64,000 nt of DNA from Pseudomonadota bacterium (GCA_022563255.1 JADFNS010000002.1:113872-177871); one strand, 5' to 3'; numbered from the stretch's first letter, positions 9,240 to 18,683 are shown. Notes: generated from the sequence alone by a model not told the origin. Numbers and translations are program-made.

Positions 9240-10301
9240 ATGACCACCGTAGCTAATAATGACAAGTTGCCCGCAGGTGAAATCGTGGCAACCCGCGACG
9301 CATTGCGGCGTCCGTTGCGCGATTTGCGTATCTCGCTGCTGGACCAGTGCAATTTCCGTTGCCCGTATTGCATGCCCGAAGCCGAGTTTCATTCCGAGTA
9401 CGAGTTCCTCAAGCGAAAGCAGCGACTGACCTACGACGAGATCATCAGAGTCGTAACCGCTGCGTGTGCGCTGGGCGTCACCAAAATCCGGCTGACCGGT
9501 GGAGAACCCTTACTCGACAAAAACATTACCGATCTGATCAAACGCCTCTCGCCAATGCCCGGCGTGCACGATCTCGCCCTGACGACTAACGGAATGTTGC
9601 TGGCGCCAATGGCGCAAAAGCTCGCGGATGCCGGGTTGCAGCGGGCCACGATCAGTCTCGACAGTCTGGACGAGGATGTTTTTCGGCGCATGAGCGGTGG
9701 ACGTGGCGATCTGCGAAAAGTGCTCGCGGGCATCGAAGCAGCCGAGGGTGCGGGTCTCGGGCCGATCAAGATTAATGTTGTCGTGCAGAAGGGCGTCAAC
9801 GAGCATACGATTCTCGAATTGCTGGAGCATTTTCGGGGCACCGGGCAGATTGTTCGCCTGATCGAGTTCATGGATGTCGGCAATCGCAATGGCTGGCGCA
9901 TGGACCAGGTGGTACCGTCTCGTGAGCTGCTGGAGCGCATAGGTAAGCGTTGGTCGTTGCGGCCCATTGGCAAAAACTACCCCGGCGAAGTTGCGCGTCG
10001 TTATGAATATGCAGATGGAGCCGGGGAAATCGGGTTTATTTCATCGGTTACCGAGCCGTTTTGCGGTAGTTGCAGCCGGGCGCGGCTCTCGGCGGATGGC
10101 ATGCTGTATACGTGCCTGTTTGCGAATCAGGGAACGGATATTCGGGAGCCGCTGAGAAAGGGTGCGGATGACGATGAGTTGATCGATATTCTTTCGAGTA
10201 TCTGGTTGCAGCGTGCCGATCGGTACAGCGAATTGCGGCGCCCCGATCTCGCCGAACATCATGTATTGAAAAAAGTCGAAATGTACAGGATAGGTGGATG
10301 A
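9240..10301 (+). CDS. moaA: GTP 3',8-cyclase MoaA (molybdenum cofactor biosynthesis)
   Basis: Radical-SAM enzyme making the first molybdopterin intermediate from GTP together with MoaC. The start at ATG 9240 gives 354 aa; a frame-consistent ATG at 9183 adds 19 unlikely residues. The SAM cluster cysteines are Cys37, Cys41 and Cys44 (CNFRCPYC). The C-terminal GTP-side cluster is Cys275, Cys278 and Cys292 (FCGSCSRARL...YTC). The chain ends in Gly-Gly (RIGG), typical of MoaA. First gene of moaA-moaC-mobA-moaD-moaE. Confidence 0.97.
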   Translation: MTTVANNDKLPAGEIVATRDALRRPLRDLRISLLDQCNFRCPYCMPEAEFHSEYEFLKRKQRLTYDEIIRVVTAACALGVTKIRLTGGEPLLDKNITDLIKRLSPMPGVHDLALTTNGMLLAPMAQKLADAGLQRATISLDSLDEDVFRRMSGGRGDLRKVLAGIEAAEGAGLGPIKINVVVQKGVNEHTILELLEHFRGTGQIVRLIEFMDVGNRNGWRMDQVVPSRELLERIGKRWSLRPIGKNYPGEVARRYEYADGAGEIGFISSVTEPFCGSCSRARLSADGMLYTCLFANQGTDIREPLRKGADDDELIDILSSIWLQRADRYSELRRPDLAEHHVLKKVEMYRIGG

Positions 10302-10302
10302 G

Positions 10303-10779
10303 GTGAGCAAGCTCAGTCATGTGGACAACAAAAACAGGCCCACGATGGTCGACGTCAGCGGCAAGGCCGACGCTGATCGTGAGGCCCACGCGCGCGCCAT
10401 AGTGCAGCTGCCGGCGGCAGTCATGGCGCAGGTTACAGACAATGAAATTTCCACGAAGAAAGGCCCGGTTTTTGCGACTGCGATCATCGCCGGTGTCATG
10501 GCCGCCAAAAAGACGCACGAGCTGATTCCGTTTTGCCACTCCATTGGCCTGGACAGCTGCGAGATTTCAATGGAGGTCGATGCTGACCGCGTGATCATCG
10601 ATTGCCGTTGCAAGGTGCGTCACAAGACCGGCGTTGAAATGGAAGCGTTAACGGGCGCCAGTATCGCGGCTTTGACGGTCTACGACATGCTCAAGGCGTT
10701 GTCGCACGACATCGTTATCAGCGAAACAAGACTCATGGCGAAGTCGGGCGGCAAGCGGAATTTTCAGCGTGCCGACTAA
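10303..10779 (+). CDS. moaC: Cyclic pyranopterin monophosphate synthase MoaC
   Basis: Converts the MoaA product to cPMP. The GTG at 10303 gives MSKLSHVD..., which aligns with E. coli MSQLTHI; a GTG at 10294 would add three residues and overlap moaA. The 158-aa length is normal. Family motifs are TMVDVSGKA near the N-terminus, LIPFCHSI, and KTGVEMEALTGASIAALTVYDM at the core. It overlaps the start of mobA by 11 bases, suggesting coupled translation. Confidence 0.96.
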   Translation: MSKLSHVDNKNRPTMVDVSGKADADREAHARAIVQLPAAVMAQVTDNEISTKKGPVFATAIIAGVMAAKKTHELIPFCHSIGLDSCEISMEVDADRVIIDCRCKVRHKTGVEMEALTGASIAALTVYDMLKALSHDIVISETRLMAKSGGKRNFQRAD

Positions 10780-11356
10780 GCCGGTTTACGGACTGGTCCT
10801 CGCGGGCGGCAAGAGTCGCCGCATGGGGCGTGACAAAGCGCTCCTGCAGCGGTCGGGCCAGTCGCAACTGGCTTATATTGCCGAGCTGCTAAATGCGTGT
10901 GTGGAACGCGTGTTCGTGTCCACACGTGCGGATCAAAAGGGCGACGCGGAGCGCAGTCGCTACGACCTGATAGTGGATCGCTACGACAACCTCGGTCCGG
11001 TTGCGGGCATTCTTTCCGCGCTGGAGGAATATCCTGAGGTCGACTGGCTCGTCGTCGCCTGTGATTTGCCGAATATCGATCCGCAGACGCTTGCATCCCT
11101 GTTGCGGGAGCGAGATTCGGAGCAGCCTTTCACGGCGTATACGAGTAGCCATGACGGCCTTCCGGAGCCCTTGTGCGCTGTGTACCATTCCGGTTGCGGC
11201 GACATCATTCGAAAATTTATCGACGACGGGGTCAATTGCCCACGAAAGATTCTCATGCGGTCGGACACTCATCTCCTTGAGCAGGCCAATCCGCATTCGC
11301 TGGACAATGTGAACACGCCCGCCGACCTGCGCGACAGCGTGTTGCAGGCGGTCTGA
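10769..11356 (+). CDS. mobA: Molybdenum cofactor guanylyltransferase MobA
   Basis: Links GMP to molybdopterin to give the guanine dinucleotide form of the cofactor used by DMSO-reductase-type enzymes. The 195-aa chain starts at GTG 10769. The nucleotide-binding motif VLAGGKSRRMGRDKALL and a metal-site Asp in VVACDLPNID are clear. Placing mobA between moaC and moaD is less common than having it elsewhere, but the overlaps on both sides (11 bases with moaC, 1 with moaD) leave no doubt that it belongs to the operon. Confidence 0.93.
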   Translation: MPTKPVYGLVLAGGKSRRMGRDKALLQRSGQSQLAYIAELLNACVERVFVSTRADQKGDAERSRYDLIVDRYDNLGPVAGILSALEEYPEVDWLVVACDLPNIDPQTLASLLRERDSEQPFTAYTSSHDGLPEPLCAVYHSGCGDIIRKFIDDGVNCPRKILMRSDTHLLEQANPHSLDNVNTPADLRDSVLQAV

Positions 11357-11598
11357 TGAAGAACATTACGGTCCGATACTTCGCGATGTTTCGCGAACAT
11401 GCGGGACTGGGCGAGGAGACGCTCAGCCTCAACGTGTCGACGGCTCTGGACGTTTTCGAGCAGACGCGGTCACGACATGGATCGAGCGAGCCGATCGGGC
11501 ATTGCAAAGTGGCGGTCAATGACGAAATGGTGGATTGGTCATCCGCTGTCAACGATGGTGATACCGTTTTGCTGTTTCCACCGGTTGCAGGCGGTTAA
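11356..11598 (+). CDS. moaD: Molybdopterin synthase small subunit MoaD
   Basis: Ubiquitin-like sulfur carrier, 80 aa, ending in the required Gly-Gly (PPVAGG) that becomes a thiocarboxylate and donates sulfur to cPMP. The beta-grasp pattern starts ITVRYFAMFREHAG. Its ATG overlaps the mobA stop by one base (TGATG), and moaE begins one base after its stop. Confidence 0.95.
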   Translation: MKNITVRYFAMFREHAGLGEETLSLNVSTALDVFEQTRSRHGSSEPIGHCKVAVNDEMVDWSSAVNDGDTVLLFPPVAGG

Positions 11599-11599
11599 C

Positions 11600-12049
11600 G
11601 TGTTCGCGATATCGGATGAGGAAATTCCTGTTGGCGACCTCCGGAAGGGGCTGACCGACTCCGGCGCGGGCGGCTTGTGCGTGTTCGAAGGCTGGGTGCG
11701 CAACGAGAACGACGGCCGTGCCGTCAATCGACTCGAGTACGAGGTTTACGAACCGCTGGCCATTCAGGAGGGCACGAAAGTACTCGAAGAAGCAAAGCAG
11801 AAATTTCCGTTCCTGCGAGCAAGCTGCGTGCATCGGAGCGGCCTGCTTGAGATTGGTGATTGTGCGGTGTGGGTAGGTGTCGTGGCGCCCCATCGAGAGG
11901 AAGCGTTCAAAGCCTGTCGCTACATTATCGATCAAATCAAAAATCGCCTGCCGATCTGGAAAAAAGAACATTATGCTGATGGCGATTCCGACTGGGTCAA
12001 CTGTGAGCGTTGTGCTAACGTCAACGCTCAATCAGGAGCGGGAAACTAG
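11600..12049 (+). CDS. moaE: Molybdopterin synthase catalytic subunit MoaE
   Basis: Forms the 2:2 synthase with MoaD and inserts two sulfurs into cPMP. The start is GTG 11600, directly after the moaD stop; the frame stays open to 11399, but that part lies inside moaD. The 149-aa chain has the substrate motif around CVHRSGLLEIGD, the APHREEAFKACRYIID helix and the active-site lysines in PIWKKEHYADG. Confidence 0.95.
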   Translation: MFAISDEEIPVGDLRKGLTDSGAGGLCVFEGWVRNENDGRAVNRLEYEVYEPLAIQEGTKVLEEAKQKFPFLRASCVHRSGLLEIGDCAVWVGVVAPHREEAFKACRYIIDQIKNRLPIWKKEHYADGDSDWVNCERCANVNAQSGAGN

Positions 12050-12051
12050 AT

Positions 12052-12513
12052 TTGCATATCATCAGGTCCGTTGAGGATGCCAAAGCTCTGGAGGGCCAGG
12101 AGGTCGGTCTTTCCGATTGGGTAGTCATCGATCAGCACCGCATTGACCAGTTCGCAGAGGCGACCGCCGACCATCAGTGGATTCATGTCGATACAGATCG
12201 CGCGGCGAGAGAAATGCCCGATGGGAAAACGATCGCGCACGGCTACCTGACGCTGGCATTGATTCCCGCGCTGACGGCCGAGTTCATTGAGGTAGAGAAC
12301 GTGGCTCGTGCGATCAATTTCGGACTGAACAAGGTACGCTTTTACACGCCTGTTCCGGTGGCGTCGCGGCTGCGTGCCAGAGCTAAAGTGCTGCAGGCAC
12401 GGCGGCGAGCCGGAGCGTTGTTGCTGACCGGCGAAGTGCGAATCGAAGTCGAAGGCGAGCGAAAGCCTGCTTGCATTGCTGAAACCCTGGGTTTGTTTTT
12501 CTTCAACGAGTGA
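12052..12513 (+). CDS. MaoC-type hot-dog hydratase/dehydratase
   Basis: A 153-aa single hot-dog protein of the MaoC/NodN group, which hydrates enoyl-CoA or acts on related thioesters. The catalytic Asp/His pair lies in ATADHQWIHVD, followed by IAHGYLTLAL. It starts at TTG 12052 with AGGAG about 12 bases upstream, two bases after the moaE stop, so it is probably co-transcribed with the moa genes without a functional link. Its end overlaps the convergent nitrilase gene by 11 bases. Substrate unknown. Confidence 0.85.
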   Translation: MHIIRSVEDAKALEGQEVGLSDWVVIDQHRIDQFAEATADHQWIHVDTDRAAREMPDGKTIAHGYLTLALIPALTAEFIEVENVARAINFGLNKVRFYTPVPVASRLRARAKVLQARRRAGALLLTGEVRIEVEGERKPACIAETLGLFFFNE

Positions 12514-13495
12514 CCGGGTCGGTCGGTGATTGACTGACTTTCTCGTCTATAAATTCTACCGTGGTTTGTCGCTTGCGATTGACGATAAGCCGCGTGACGT
12601 CCGGGCGCGAATAGTGGCCGGCAACATCGAGGCTGTGTCGTTCTTCCAATACGCGACGGTGGTCCAGTTCGACGACGTACAGCGATTCTTCGTTCGCCTG
12701 CGGCGCCAGCAGCCAATCGCCGTTCGGTGCGGCGACGCAAGAGCCACCGTTGGCCATCACATCGTCCGCGGTCTCTAAAAGGAGGTCCGCGTGCGGCAAT
12801 TCGTCGCCAATATCCGATCTGCGCATCAGGCCGCAAACCGACACCACGAAAGAGCGACTCTCGCGCGCGATGAAGCGCGTAATTTCTTCGGTGTTGCGCA
12901 CGTTACCCGGCCAGATCGCGACATGCAGATCTTCGCCCTGCGCGTACAGTGAGGCGCGTGCCAGCGGCAACCAGTTTTCCCAGCAATTCAGCCCGCCGAC
13001 GGTAAACGATCCGAGCTTGTGCGTACGCAAGCCATGGCCGTCGCCAATCGCCCAGACCAGGCGTTCCTCGTGTGTTGGCATCAGCTTGCGGTGTACGGAG
13101 CCAATGATGCCTTGCCGGTTGATGTAGACCATGGAGCAGTAGACGCTGTGCCCGCCACGGTCTGTCGCGCGTTCGCCGATACCCAGGTAGACCGCGATAC
13201 TTTTTTTGCGCGCCACGGCGCATATTTTATCCAGATCGCCGTCATCGATTGAAACGGCCTGTGTCAGGTAATGTGCGTACAGTGACTTTTGTATTTTAGA
13301 CTCGAATCGGGCGCCGTCGGTACGCTCTACCCAGAACGGATAGCCTGGGACTAGTGCCTCACCAAAGACGACGAGTCCGCAGTCGTCTTGCGCTGCTTTC
13401 TCGATCCAGCGGACGATCTTGTCTATCGTTGCGTTACGATCGAGCCAGGCCGGTGAGATCTGGGCCAGACCAACGCTAAGACAGGTTTCAGGCAT
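12503..13495 (-). CDS. Nitrilase-family carbon-nitrogen hydrolase
   Basis: A 330-aa nitrilase-superfamily protein with the catalytic triad Glu46 (VFGEALVPGYPFW), Lys137 (VHRKLMPTHEE) and Cys171 (GGLNCWENW). The GYPFW and CWENW contexts fit true nitrilases (branch 1: nitrile to acid plus ammonia) better than amidases. No signal peptide, so cytoplasmic. Substrate not inferable. It is convergent with the MaoC-type gene. Confidence 0.9.
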   Translation of the reverse strand: MPETCLSVGLAQISPAWLDRNATIDKIVRWIEKAAQDDCGLVVFGEALVPGYPFWVERTDGARFESKIQKSLYAHYLTQAVSIDDGDLDKICAVARKKSIAVYLGIGERATDRGGHSVYCSMVYINRQGIIGSVHRKLMPTHEERLVWAIGDGHGLRTHKLGSFTVGGLNCWENWLPLARASLYAQGEDLHVAIWPGNVRNTEEITRFIARESRSFVVSVCGLMRRSDIGDELPHADLLLETADDVMANGGSCVAAPNGDWLLAPQANEESLYVVELDHRRVLEERHSLDVAGHYSRPDVTRLIVNRKRQTTVEFIDEKVSQSPTDPVTR

Positions 13496-13518
13496 TGCGG
13501 TCTCCGAAACGCGGAGTC

Positions 13519-13550
13519 AAAAAAAAGGGCAGCAGGATTTCCTGCTGCCC
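13519..13550 (-). terminator. Rho-independent terminator of the TonB receptor gene
   Basis: A 10-bp perfect stem GGGCAGCAGG / CCTGCTGCCC with a 4-base loop. On the minus strand it is followed by a run of eight T (13519-13526 as A on plus). It lies 15 bases past the receptor stop and ahead of the nitrilase start. Confidence 0.93.
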
Positions 13551-13564
13551 TTCGATTCTACTGC

Positions 13565-16117
13565 TTAGTCCCAGTTTCGGCGGAACGTAATGCCGTAAGT
13601 TGCTGGCTCAGACGGATAGGAGTTCAGGCGTCCATCGAGCAGGGGTGGATCGAAGGAACCACTGTAGTAGCGCTCATCCGTGATGTTACGGCCCCACAGC
13701 GTGATGACGGAATTGATATTATCGAGATTGATGCCGATGCGAAGATTCACCAGGCCGAAACTGTCCTGACGCGTCAGCGGATCCAGGTCGCCGTCAGTCA
13801 GCGTATCTGAGGCGTAGGTGTATTCGGCGCGGACAAAGAGCTCGTTGTTACCCATCGGGAAGGTCTGGGTGAGTCCGACGAAGAAGCGATCTTCGGGATT
13901 GTACGGCAGATTGCCACCCGTGCGGACGCAGGATCCGGTTGCCGGATCCAGTCCGGGATCAGGTACGCCGGTGTGAAATGCGTTTGCGACCCAGCACGTG
14001 CCACCCTGAAAATCCGCGTATTCACCAATGTTCTTGGCGTAGTAGGACTGAATCGTGATCGAATCCCATGGCGCCCAGGTCGCTTCAATTTCGATGCCCT
14101 TGGTTTCCAGCTTGCCCGCGTTTTGCAGGTTAAAAGCGGTACCGGTGAACGAGTTGGCCTGGAAATCATCGAAGTCAGTCCAAAATGCCGCCACACTCAC
14201 GCGGAAACGGTCACCGATATCACCCTTATAACCGACCTCAAAAGAAACGGAAGTTTCCGGACCAAACGTCTGGCTCAAAGCCGTACCGATTCTGTCCGTA
14301 TTCGTGCCGCCGGCTTTGAATCCCGACGCGTAGGATGCGTATACCATGGTGCTGTCATTGGGGAACCAGGAAAGCTTCGCGGTGCCCGTCACCTGGTCAT
14401 CCGAAAGCGATTCACCGACATTCGGTCGCGGCGACAACGGATCGAAAAGATAGCCGCCCCAGCCGACGTTAGGCTCTGCTACCGCAAAGAATGACGTTGG
14501 GTCGAATGGTGCTCCTATCGATGCAAGAAACAGATTCGTTCCGATGGCGACAAGGTCGGGGGCCGGTCCCTGAGATGTTTGCGTGTAAGTCGCAGTGATG
14601 TCTTTGTCTTCGTTGGTGTAGCGCGCGCCGAGCGTCAGAATCAGCGCATCGCTAATCGCCCAGTCGACCTGGCCAAACAAGGCGAAGCTCTGGTGGAACT
14701 GGTCGACCACATCAAGTGCGAAGATATTGGCAGGGAACGGGTCCGCTGCCGGAGGGATAGCCCCTCCTGTCACAAAGGAAATGAAATTGATGCCGTCAAC
14801 GATTTGTTGCAAACCCGGTTGGGCGATGAAGACATACGGTTGCAGATGCACGCCACCGTAGGTATTGGCAACGCTCGTGATCTCCTGCTCGAAATAGTAT
14901 GCGCCGGCAACCCAGTTGCTGCCTTCGCCGAACTCTCCGGCAAGCCGGAACTCCTGGGAGATCGAGTTCTGTTGGGCATCGTTGCTTCGACCTAAAATGT
15001 CCGTGTCGGTGAAATCGGCATCGATGAGGTCAAACGTATCGAAAGCGCGATAGGCTGTAATAGAGGTCAATGTCATGCCGTTGCTGAGGGTCTTGTTCAT
15101 CTCCACGGAAAATCCACGATCCCGATTTTTCGACTCCGGGCCGTAGTTCAGCGTTGTTCGATAGTCCTCAAAACTAACGCCGGTAACCACCGTAGGCAGC
15201 AGCAGCGCGGCCGGGTAGTCGAAATCCGTGTAGACAGTTCCGCCGAGTAGCGCACGTATGAAATCTGCCCCCGGTAGGATGATGCCCTGGGCAAGCAGAC
15301 CGTGCGAGAGATACCCATCGACGTTCGATAGGCCGACACAACAAACCTCGTCAATGTCTGAGTAGTCCGCAATGATGCGCATGTTGAAGTCATTGCCCGC
15401 ATCGTATCCGAGTTGCAGGCGAACACCGCGTCTGTCCTGATCGTTGTAAACATTCTTGCCGAGATTGTCATCCGCGACATAGCCGTCGCTAGCGGAGGAA
15501 AATACCGTGCCGCGGAACGCCAGGCTGTCCGACAAGACGATGTTTGCTGCGCCGCTGAAACGACCCAGACCGTAGTCACCGCCAGTTGCCTGGAAAAATG
15601 CGTCGGTGCTGTCGGTGCTTGGGGCAACGGTACGAATATGAATCGCGCCCGAGGCTGTGTTCTTGCCGAACAACGTGCCCTGCGGACCGCGCAGGACCTC
15701 GACGGCTTCGACATCGACCAGTTCGTTGATGATCGAGCTCTGGCGAGAACGGTAAACGCCGTCAACGTACAGGCCGACCGACGATTCGACACCAAAGTTA
15801 TTCGAGGTACTGCCCACTCCGCGGATAGCGAAGTTCGAGGTGGTTGCGGTCTGGCTCTGGCCGACAATCAGGCCGGGTACGTTTTGCTGCAAACTGAACA
15901 TGTCCGTGATGCCGGACGCTTCAATCTGTGCGCCGGTTACGGCGGTAATGGCGACCGGAACATCCATGATGTTCTGCGCGCGCTTTTGCGCCGTAACAAT
16001 AATTTCTTCGAGGCCGCCATCGTCCTGCGCTGCAGCAGGTGCCGCGACGGCAAGAGCGGTCAACGCGACCAAATAATAATGGCTGAGTTTCTGTAAGCTG
16101 CTAGCGGTCGATTTCAT
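13565..16117 (-). CDS. TonB-dependent outer-membrane receptor
   Basis: An 850-aa outer-membrane receptor. The start at 16117 (after AGGGGGAAAAA) gives a signal peptide, MKSTASSLQKLSHYYLVALT..., cleaved near AAPAAAQ. A TonB-box-like stretch EEIIVTAQKR follows, then the plug domain (DVPVAITAVTG ... VEVLRGPQGTLFGKNTASGAIHI) and a 22-strand-type barrel ending YGITFRRNWD with a terminal aromatic. An in-frame ATG at 16162 adds 15 residues ahead of the signal peptide and is unlikely. It resembles the large group of receptors of oligotrophic bacteria, often assigned to catechols, sterols or unknown substrates. No neighbour reveals its ligand. Confidence 0.93.
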   Translation of the reverse strand: MKSTASSLQKLSHYYLVALTALAVAAPAAAQDDGGLEEIIVTAQKRAQNIMDVPVAITAVTGAQIEASGITDMFSLQQNVPGLIVGQSQTATTSNFAIRGVGSTSNNFGVESSVGLYVDGVYRSRQSSIINELVDVEAVEVLRGPQGTLFGKNTASGAIHIRTVAPSTDSTDAFFQATGGDYGLGRFSGAANIVLSDSLAFRGTVFSSASDGYVADDNLGKNVYNDQDRRGVRLQLGYDAGNDFNMRIIADYSDIDEVCCVGLSNVDGYLSHGLLAQGIILPGADFIRALLGGTVYTDFDYPAALLLPTVVTGVSFEDYRTTLNYGPESKNRDRGFSVEMNKTLSNGMTLTSITAYRAFDTFDLIDADFTDTDILGRSNDAQQNSISQEFRLAGEFGEGSNWVAGAYYFEQEITSVANTYGGVHLQPYVFIAQPGLQQIVDGINFISFVTGGAIPPAADPFPANIFALDVVDQFHQSFALFGQVDWAISDALILTLGARYTNEDKDITATYTQTSQGPAPDLVAIGTNLFLASIGAPFDPTSFFAVAEPNVGWGGYLFDPLSPRPNVGESLSDDQVTGTAKLSWFPNDSTMVYASYASGFKAGGTNTDRIGTALSQTFGPETSVSFEVGYKGDIGDRFRVSVAAFWTDFDDFQANSFTGTAFNLQNAGKLETKGIEIEATWAPWDSITIQSYYAKNIGEYADFQGGTCWVANAFHTGVPDPGLDPATGSCVRTGGNLPYNPEDRFFVGLTQTFPMGNNELFVRAEYTYASDTLTDGDLDPLTRQDSFGLVNLRIGINLDNINSVITLWGRNITDERYYSGSFDPPLLDGRLNSYPSEPATYGITFRRNWD

Positions 16118-16266
16118 TTTTTCCCCCTGTTGGGTCAACGCCCAATTTATGGCGTGCAGCATAACATGGTTTTGCGGGTCGAAATCAGCTGTTAAGCTTA
16201 TGAATCATTCGGCTTTTTGCGGTTTTTGACGGCTCGGCAGAAATTATTGTTAATTGAGGTTTGTGG

Positions 16267-17016
16267 ATGGCGGATCCTTTGCGGTTGTTCGGACTTAATG
16301 CGCTCGTGCTGAGCGCTGCCAGTGGTATTGGCGAAGCGGTTGCGCGTACGCTGGTCAAGCACGGCGCCACTGTTCTCGCAGCAGACACGGCGACCAGCGG
16401 CGTGCAGCAGCGTTTCACTGCGGTGAAAGGCATCATGGCGATGCCGGCTAACCTGATCGACGCGGATTTGATGCCGGTACTGATAGAGGATGCCGTTGGC
16501 AAACTGGGCGGTATCGATATATTGGTGAACGAATTTCCACTGCTGATCGATATTCCGATCGCTGAAAAAGGGGACAAACTGGAGCGGCTGCTGCAAGCGC
16601 GTGCCGCGTTGACGTTGTCGATTTGCCGCGCTGCGCTGCCGCATCTGAAAAAAAGCCCGGCGGGCCGAATCATCAACATCGGATTCCTGCGCAGTTGCTT
16701 CGCCGCCGGTGCGAGCGACGCCAGCCATCGGGCGGAACGGGATCTTGCGGGGCTGACCCGGGCGTTGGCTGTAGAGATCGGTGAGTTCGGTATCACGGCG
16801 AACTACGTTCAGCCTGGCGGAGTGATGACGCGAGCCAGTCGTGACGTGTTTCGCAAGGATCAATCGTTGCGCGATTACTGTATCAAAGCGTCAGCGGCGC
16901 GACGCCTCGGCGAACCCGTCGATATCGCCAAGGTCGTGTTATTTCTTGCCAGTGACGATGCCGTGTTCGTCAGTGGCACGGGCATCGCCGTGGACGGCGG
17001 TCGCAGCGGAGACTGA
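16267..17016 (+). CDS. SDR-fold protein lacking the catalytic residues
   Basis: A 249-aa short-chain dehydrogenase fold; ATG 16267 has TGAGG at the right distance. The Rossmann glycine motif is altered (VLSAASGIG instead of TGxxxGIG). Relative to the family, the active-site Ser is Phe140, Tyr is Ser153 and Lys is Glu157 (SHRAERDLAGLTR in place of YxxSKAALxGLTR); the helix-alpha4 Asn is Ala. The C-terminal part (GITANYVQPGG, EPVDIAKVVLFLASDDA, GIAVDGG) is intact. The frame is open and codon use normal, so it looks maintained but non-catalytic. It lies 5 bases before tesB. Function unknown. Confidence 0.82.
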   Translation: MADPLRLFGLNALVLSAASGIGEAVARTLVKHGATVLAADTATSGVQQRFTAVKGIMAMPANLIDADLMPVLIEDAVGKLGGIDILVNEFPLLIDIPIAEKGDKLERLLQARAALTLSICRAALPHLKKSPAGRIINIGFLRSCFAAGASDASHRAERDLAGLTRALAVEIGEFGITANYVQPGGVMTRASRDVFRKDQSLRDYCIKASAARRLGEPVDIAKVVLFLASDDAVFVSGTGIAVDGGRSGD

Positions 17017-17021
17017 CGGCC

Positions 17022-17921
17022 ATGCACGCGGTTCTTGAAGACTTGATTACGCTACTTGGTCTGGAGCGTATCGAGGACAATATTTTTCGCGGCGACAGCC
17101 GGGATATTGGCAGTCCCCAGGTCTTCGGTGGTCAGGTCATCGGCCAGGCGCTGTCGGCGGCACAGCGTACGGTTGAGGGTCGCGTTGCGCATTCTCTGCA
17201 CGCATACTTTCTGCGTCGCGGCGACGTCAATGCACCCATAATCTACGAAGTGGACCGTGCGCGTGACGGCGGCAGCTTTTCCAACCGCCGCGTCGTGGCA
17301 ATTCAACACGGACGGCCCATTTTGAACCTTGCCGCCTCGTTCCAGAGGCCGGAAGCGGGTCTGGAGCATCAAGCCGACATGCCGGAGGTCGCTGGCCCGG
17401 AAGGCCTCAAGGACCTTACTGAACTCGCCAAGGACATGCTCGCGCACATACCGTCCAAAATGCACCGTTATCTTACCGACAAGCGACCGTTCGAATTTCG
17501 GCACGTCGAACCCGTGAATTTCGATACTCGCGAAAAACTACGGCCGACAAAACATGTCTGGATTCGCACGGTGGACAAGCTGCCCGACGATCCCGCGTTG
17601 CATCGGAACCTCTTAACGTATGTGTCGGACTACGAGCTTCTGGGCACGGCCATATTGCCGCACGGTTTGTCATTCAACCGCAGCAACCTGATCATGGCGA
17701 GCCTCGACCATGCCCTGTGGTTTCATCAGGAGGTCAAGATGGACGAATGGCTGTTGTATGCGATGGACAGTCCGAACTCATCGGGCGCGCGGGGTCTCGC
17801 ACGCGGCCAGTTTTTTACCGCGGCAGGGATGCTGGTCGCCTCAACGGCCCAGGAAGGCCTGATACGTCTTGTCGACGCCGACGACTGGAGGCCCCGCTCA
17901 AAGCCCGGCTCCCAGAAGTAA
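17022..17921 (+). CDS. tesB: Acyl-CoA thioesterase II
   Basis: A 299-aa double hot-dog thioesterase hydrolysing medium- to long-chain acyl-CoA. Family landmarks are QVFGGQVIGQALSAAQRTV, HSLHAYFLRRGD, the second-domain SLDHALWFHQ and GLARGQFFTAAGMLVASTAQEGL. It is the usual length. It lies 5 bases after the SDR-like gene, so the two are probably co-transcribed, and is convergent with gpmA. Confidence 0.95.
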   Translation: MHAVLEDLITLLGLERIEDNIFRGDSRDIGSPQVFGGQVIGQALSAAQRTVEGRVAHSLHAYFLRRGDVNAPIIYEVDRARDGGSFSNRRVVAIQHGRPILNLAASFQRPEAGLEHQADMPEVAGPEGLKDLTELAKDMLAHIPSKMHRYLTDKRPFEFRHVEPVNFDTREKLRPTKHVWIRTVDKLPDDPALHRNLLTYVSDYELLGTAILPHGLSFNRSNLIMASLDHALWFHQEVKMDEWLLYAMDSPNSSGARGLARGQFFTAAGMLVASTAQEGLIRLVDADDWRPRSKPGSQK

Positions 17922-17927
17922 GTGCCG

Positions 17928-18671
17928 TTATTTTGCTGTTGCCTGAGCCGCGACCGCTGCCGTGGCTTTCGCGATCGCCCCGGCGTCCCCAAGAAATTCG
18001 TGTGCTACAGGCGTCAGGTCGTCGTCCAGTTCGTATGCGATGGGAACACCGGTCGGAATATTGAATTGAGTGATCTCTTCATCTGACACCTTGTCCAGCA
18101 TTTTAACGAGCGCGCGCAGACTGTTGCCGTGAGCTGCGATCAAAACGTTTTTCCCGTCCCGGAGTTCGGGCGCGATGACGTCGTTCCAGCAGGGCAGGAC
18201 TCGAGCGAGCGTGGTTTCGAGGGATTCCGTGGCGGGCAGTCCTTCGATACCGGCATACCTTGGATCCTGGGCCGGATGGCGTGCGTCCTCGACGTCGAGT
18301 TTCGGCGGGGGAATATTGTAGCTGCGACGCCAGATGTGCACCTGTTCGTCACCGAATTTCGCGGCCGTTTCGGCCTTTTCGAGGCCTTGCAGCTCGCCAT
18401 AGTGGCGCTCGTTCAGGCGCCAGTCCCGTACGACGGGTATCCACATGCGATCCATTTGATCGAGCATGTGCCAGACCGTGCGAATAGCGCGTTTCAAGAC
18501 CGACGTGTAAGCAATATCAAATTCGTAATCGAGGTCGCGCAGCAAACGTCCGGCGTCGATGGCCTCCTGAACGCCCTTTTCGGTCAGGTCAACATCCGTC
18601 CATCCCGTGAACAGATTTTTCAGGTTCCATTCACTCTCACCGTGACGACACAAAACGAGTTTGCCAGCCAT
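17928..18671 (-). CDS. gpmA: 2,3-bisphosphoglycerate-dependent phosphoglycerate mutase
   Basis: Glycolytic enzyme interconverting 3- and 2-phosphoglycerate. The phospho-accepting His10 sits in [10 protein letters not shown], followed by [13 protein letters not shown] and the acid/base region [21 protein letters not shown]. The second active-site His is in [11 protein letters not shown]. The 247-aa length is normal, with a short Ala-rich tail. It lies 12 bases downstream of the NAD-glutamate dehydrogenase gene on the same strand. Confidence 0.97.
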   Translation of the reverse strand: MAGKLVLCRHGESEWNLKNLFTGWTDVDLTEKGVQEAIDAGRLLRDLDYEFDIAYTSVLKRAIRTVWHMLDQMDRMWIPVVRDWRLNERHYGELQGLEKAETAAKFGDEQVHIWRRSYNIPPPKLDVEDARHPAQDPRYAGIEGLPATESLETTLARVLPCWNDVIAPELRDGKNVLIAAHGNSLRALVKMLDKVSDEEITQFNIPTGVPIAYELDDDLTPVAHEFLGDAGAIAKATAAVAAQATAK

Positions 18672-18683
18672 TCTTACTCCGTT

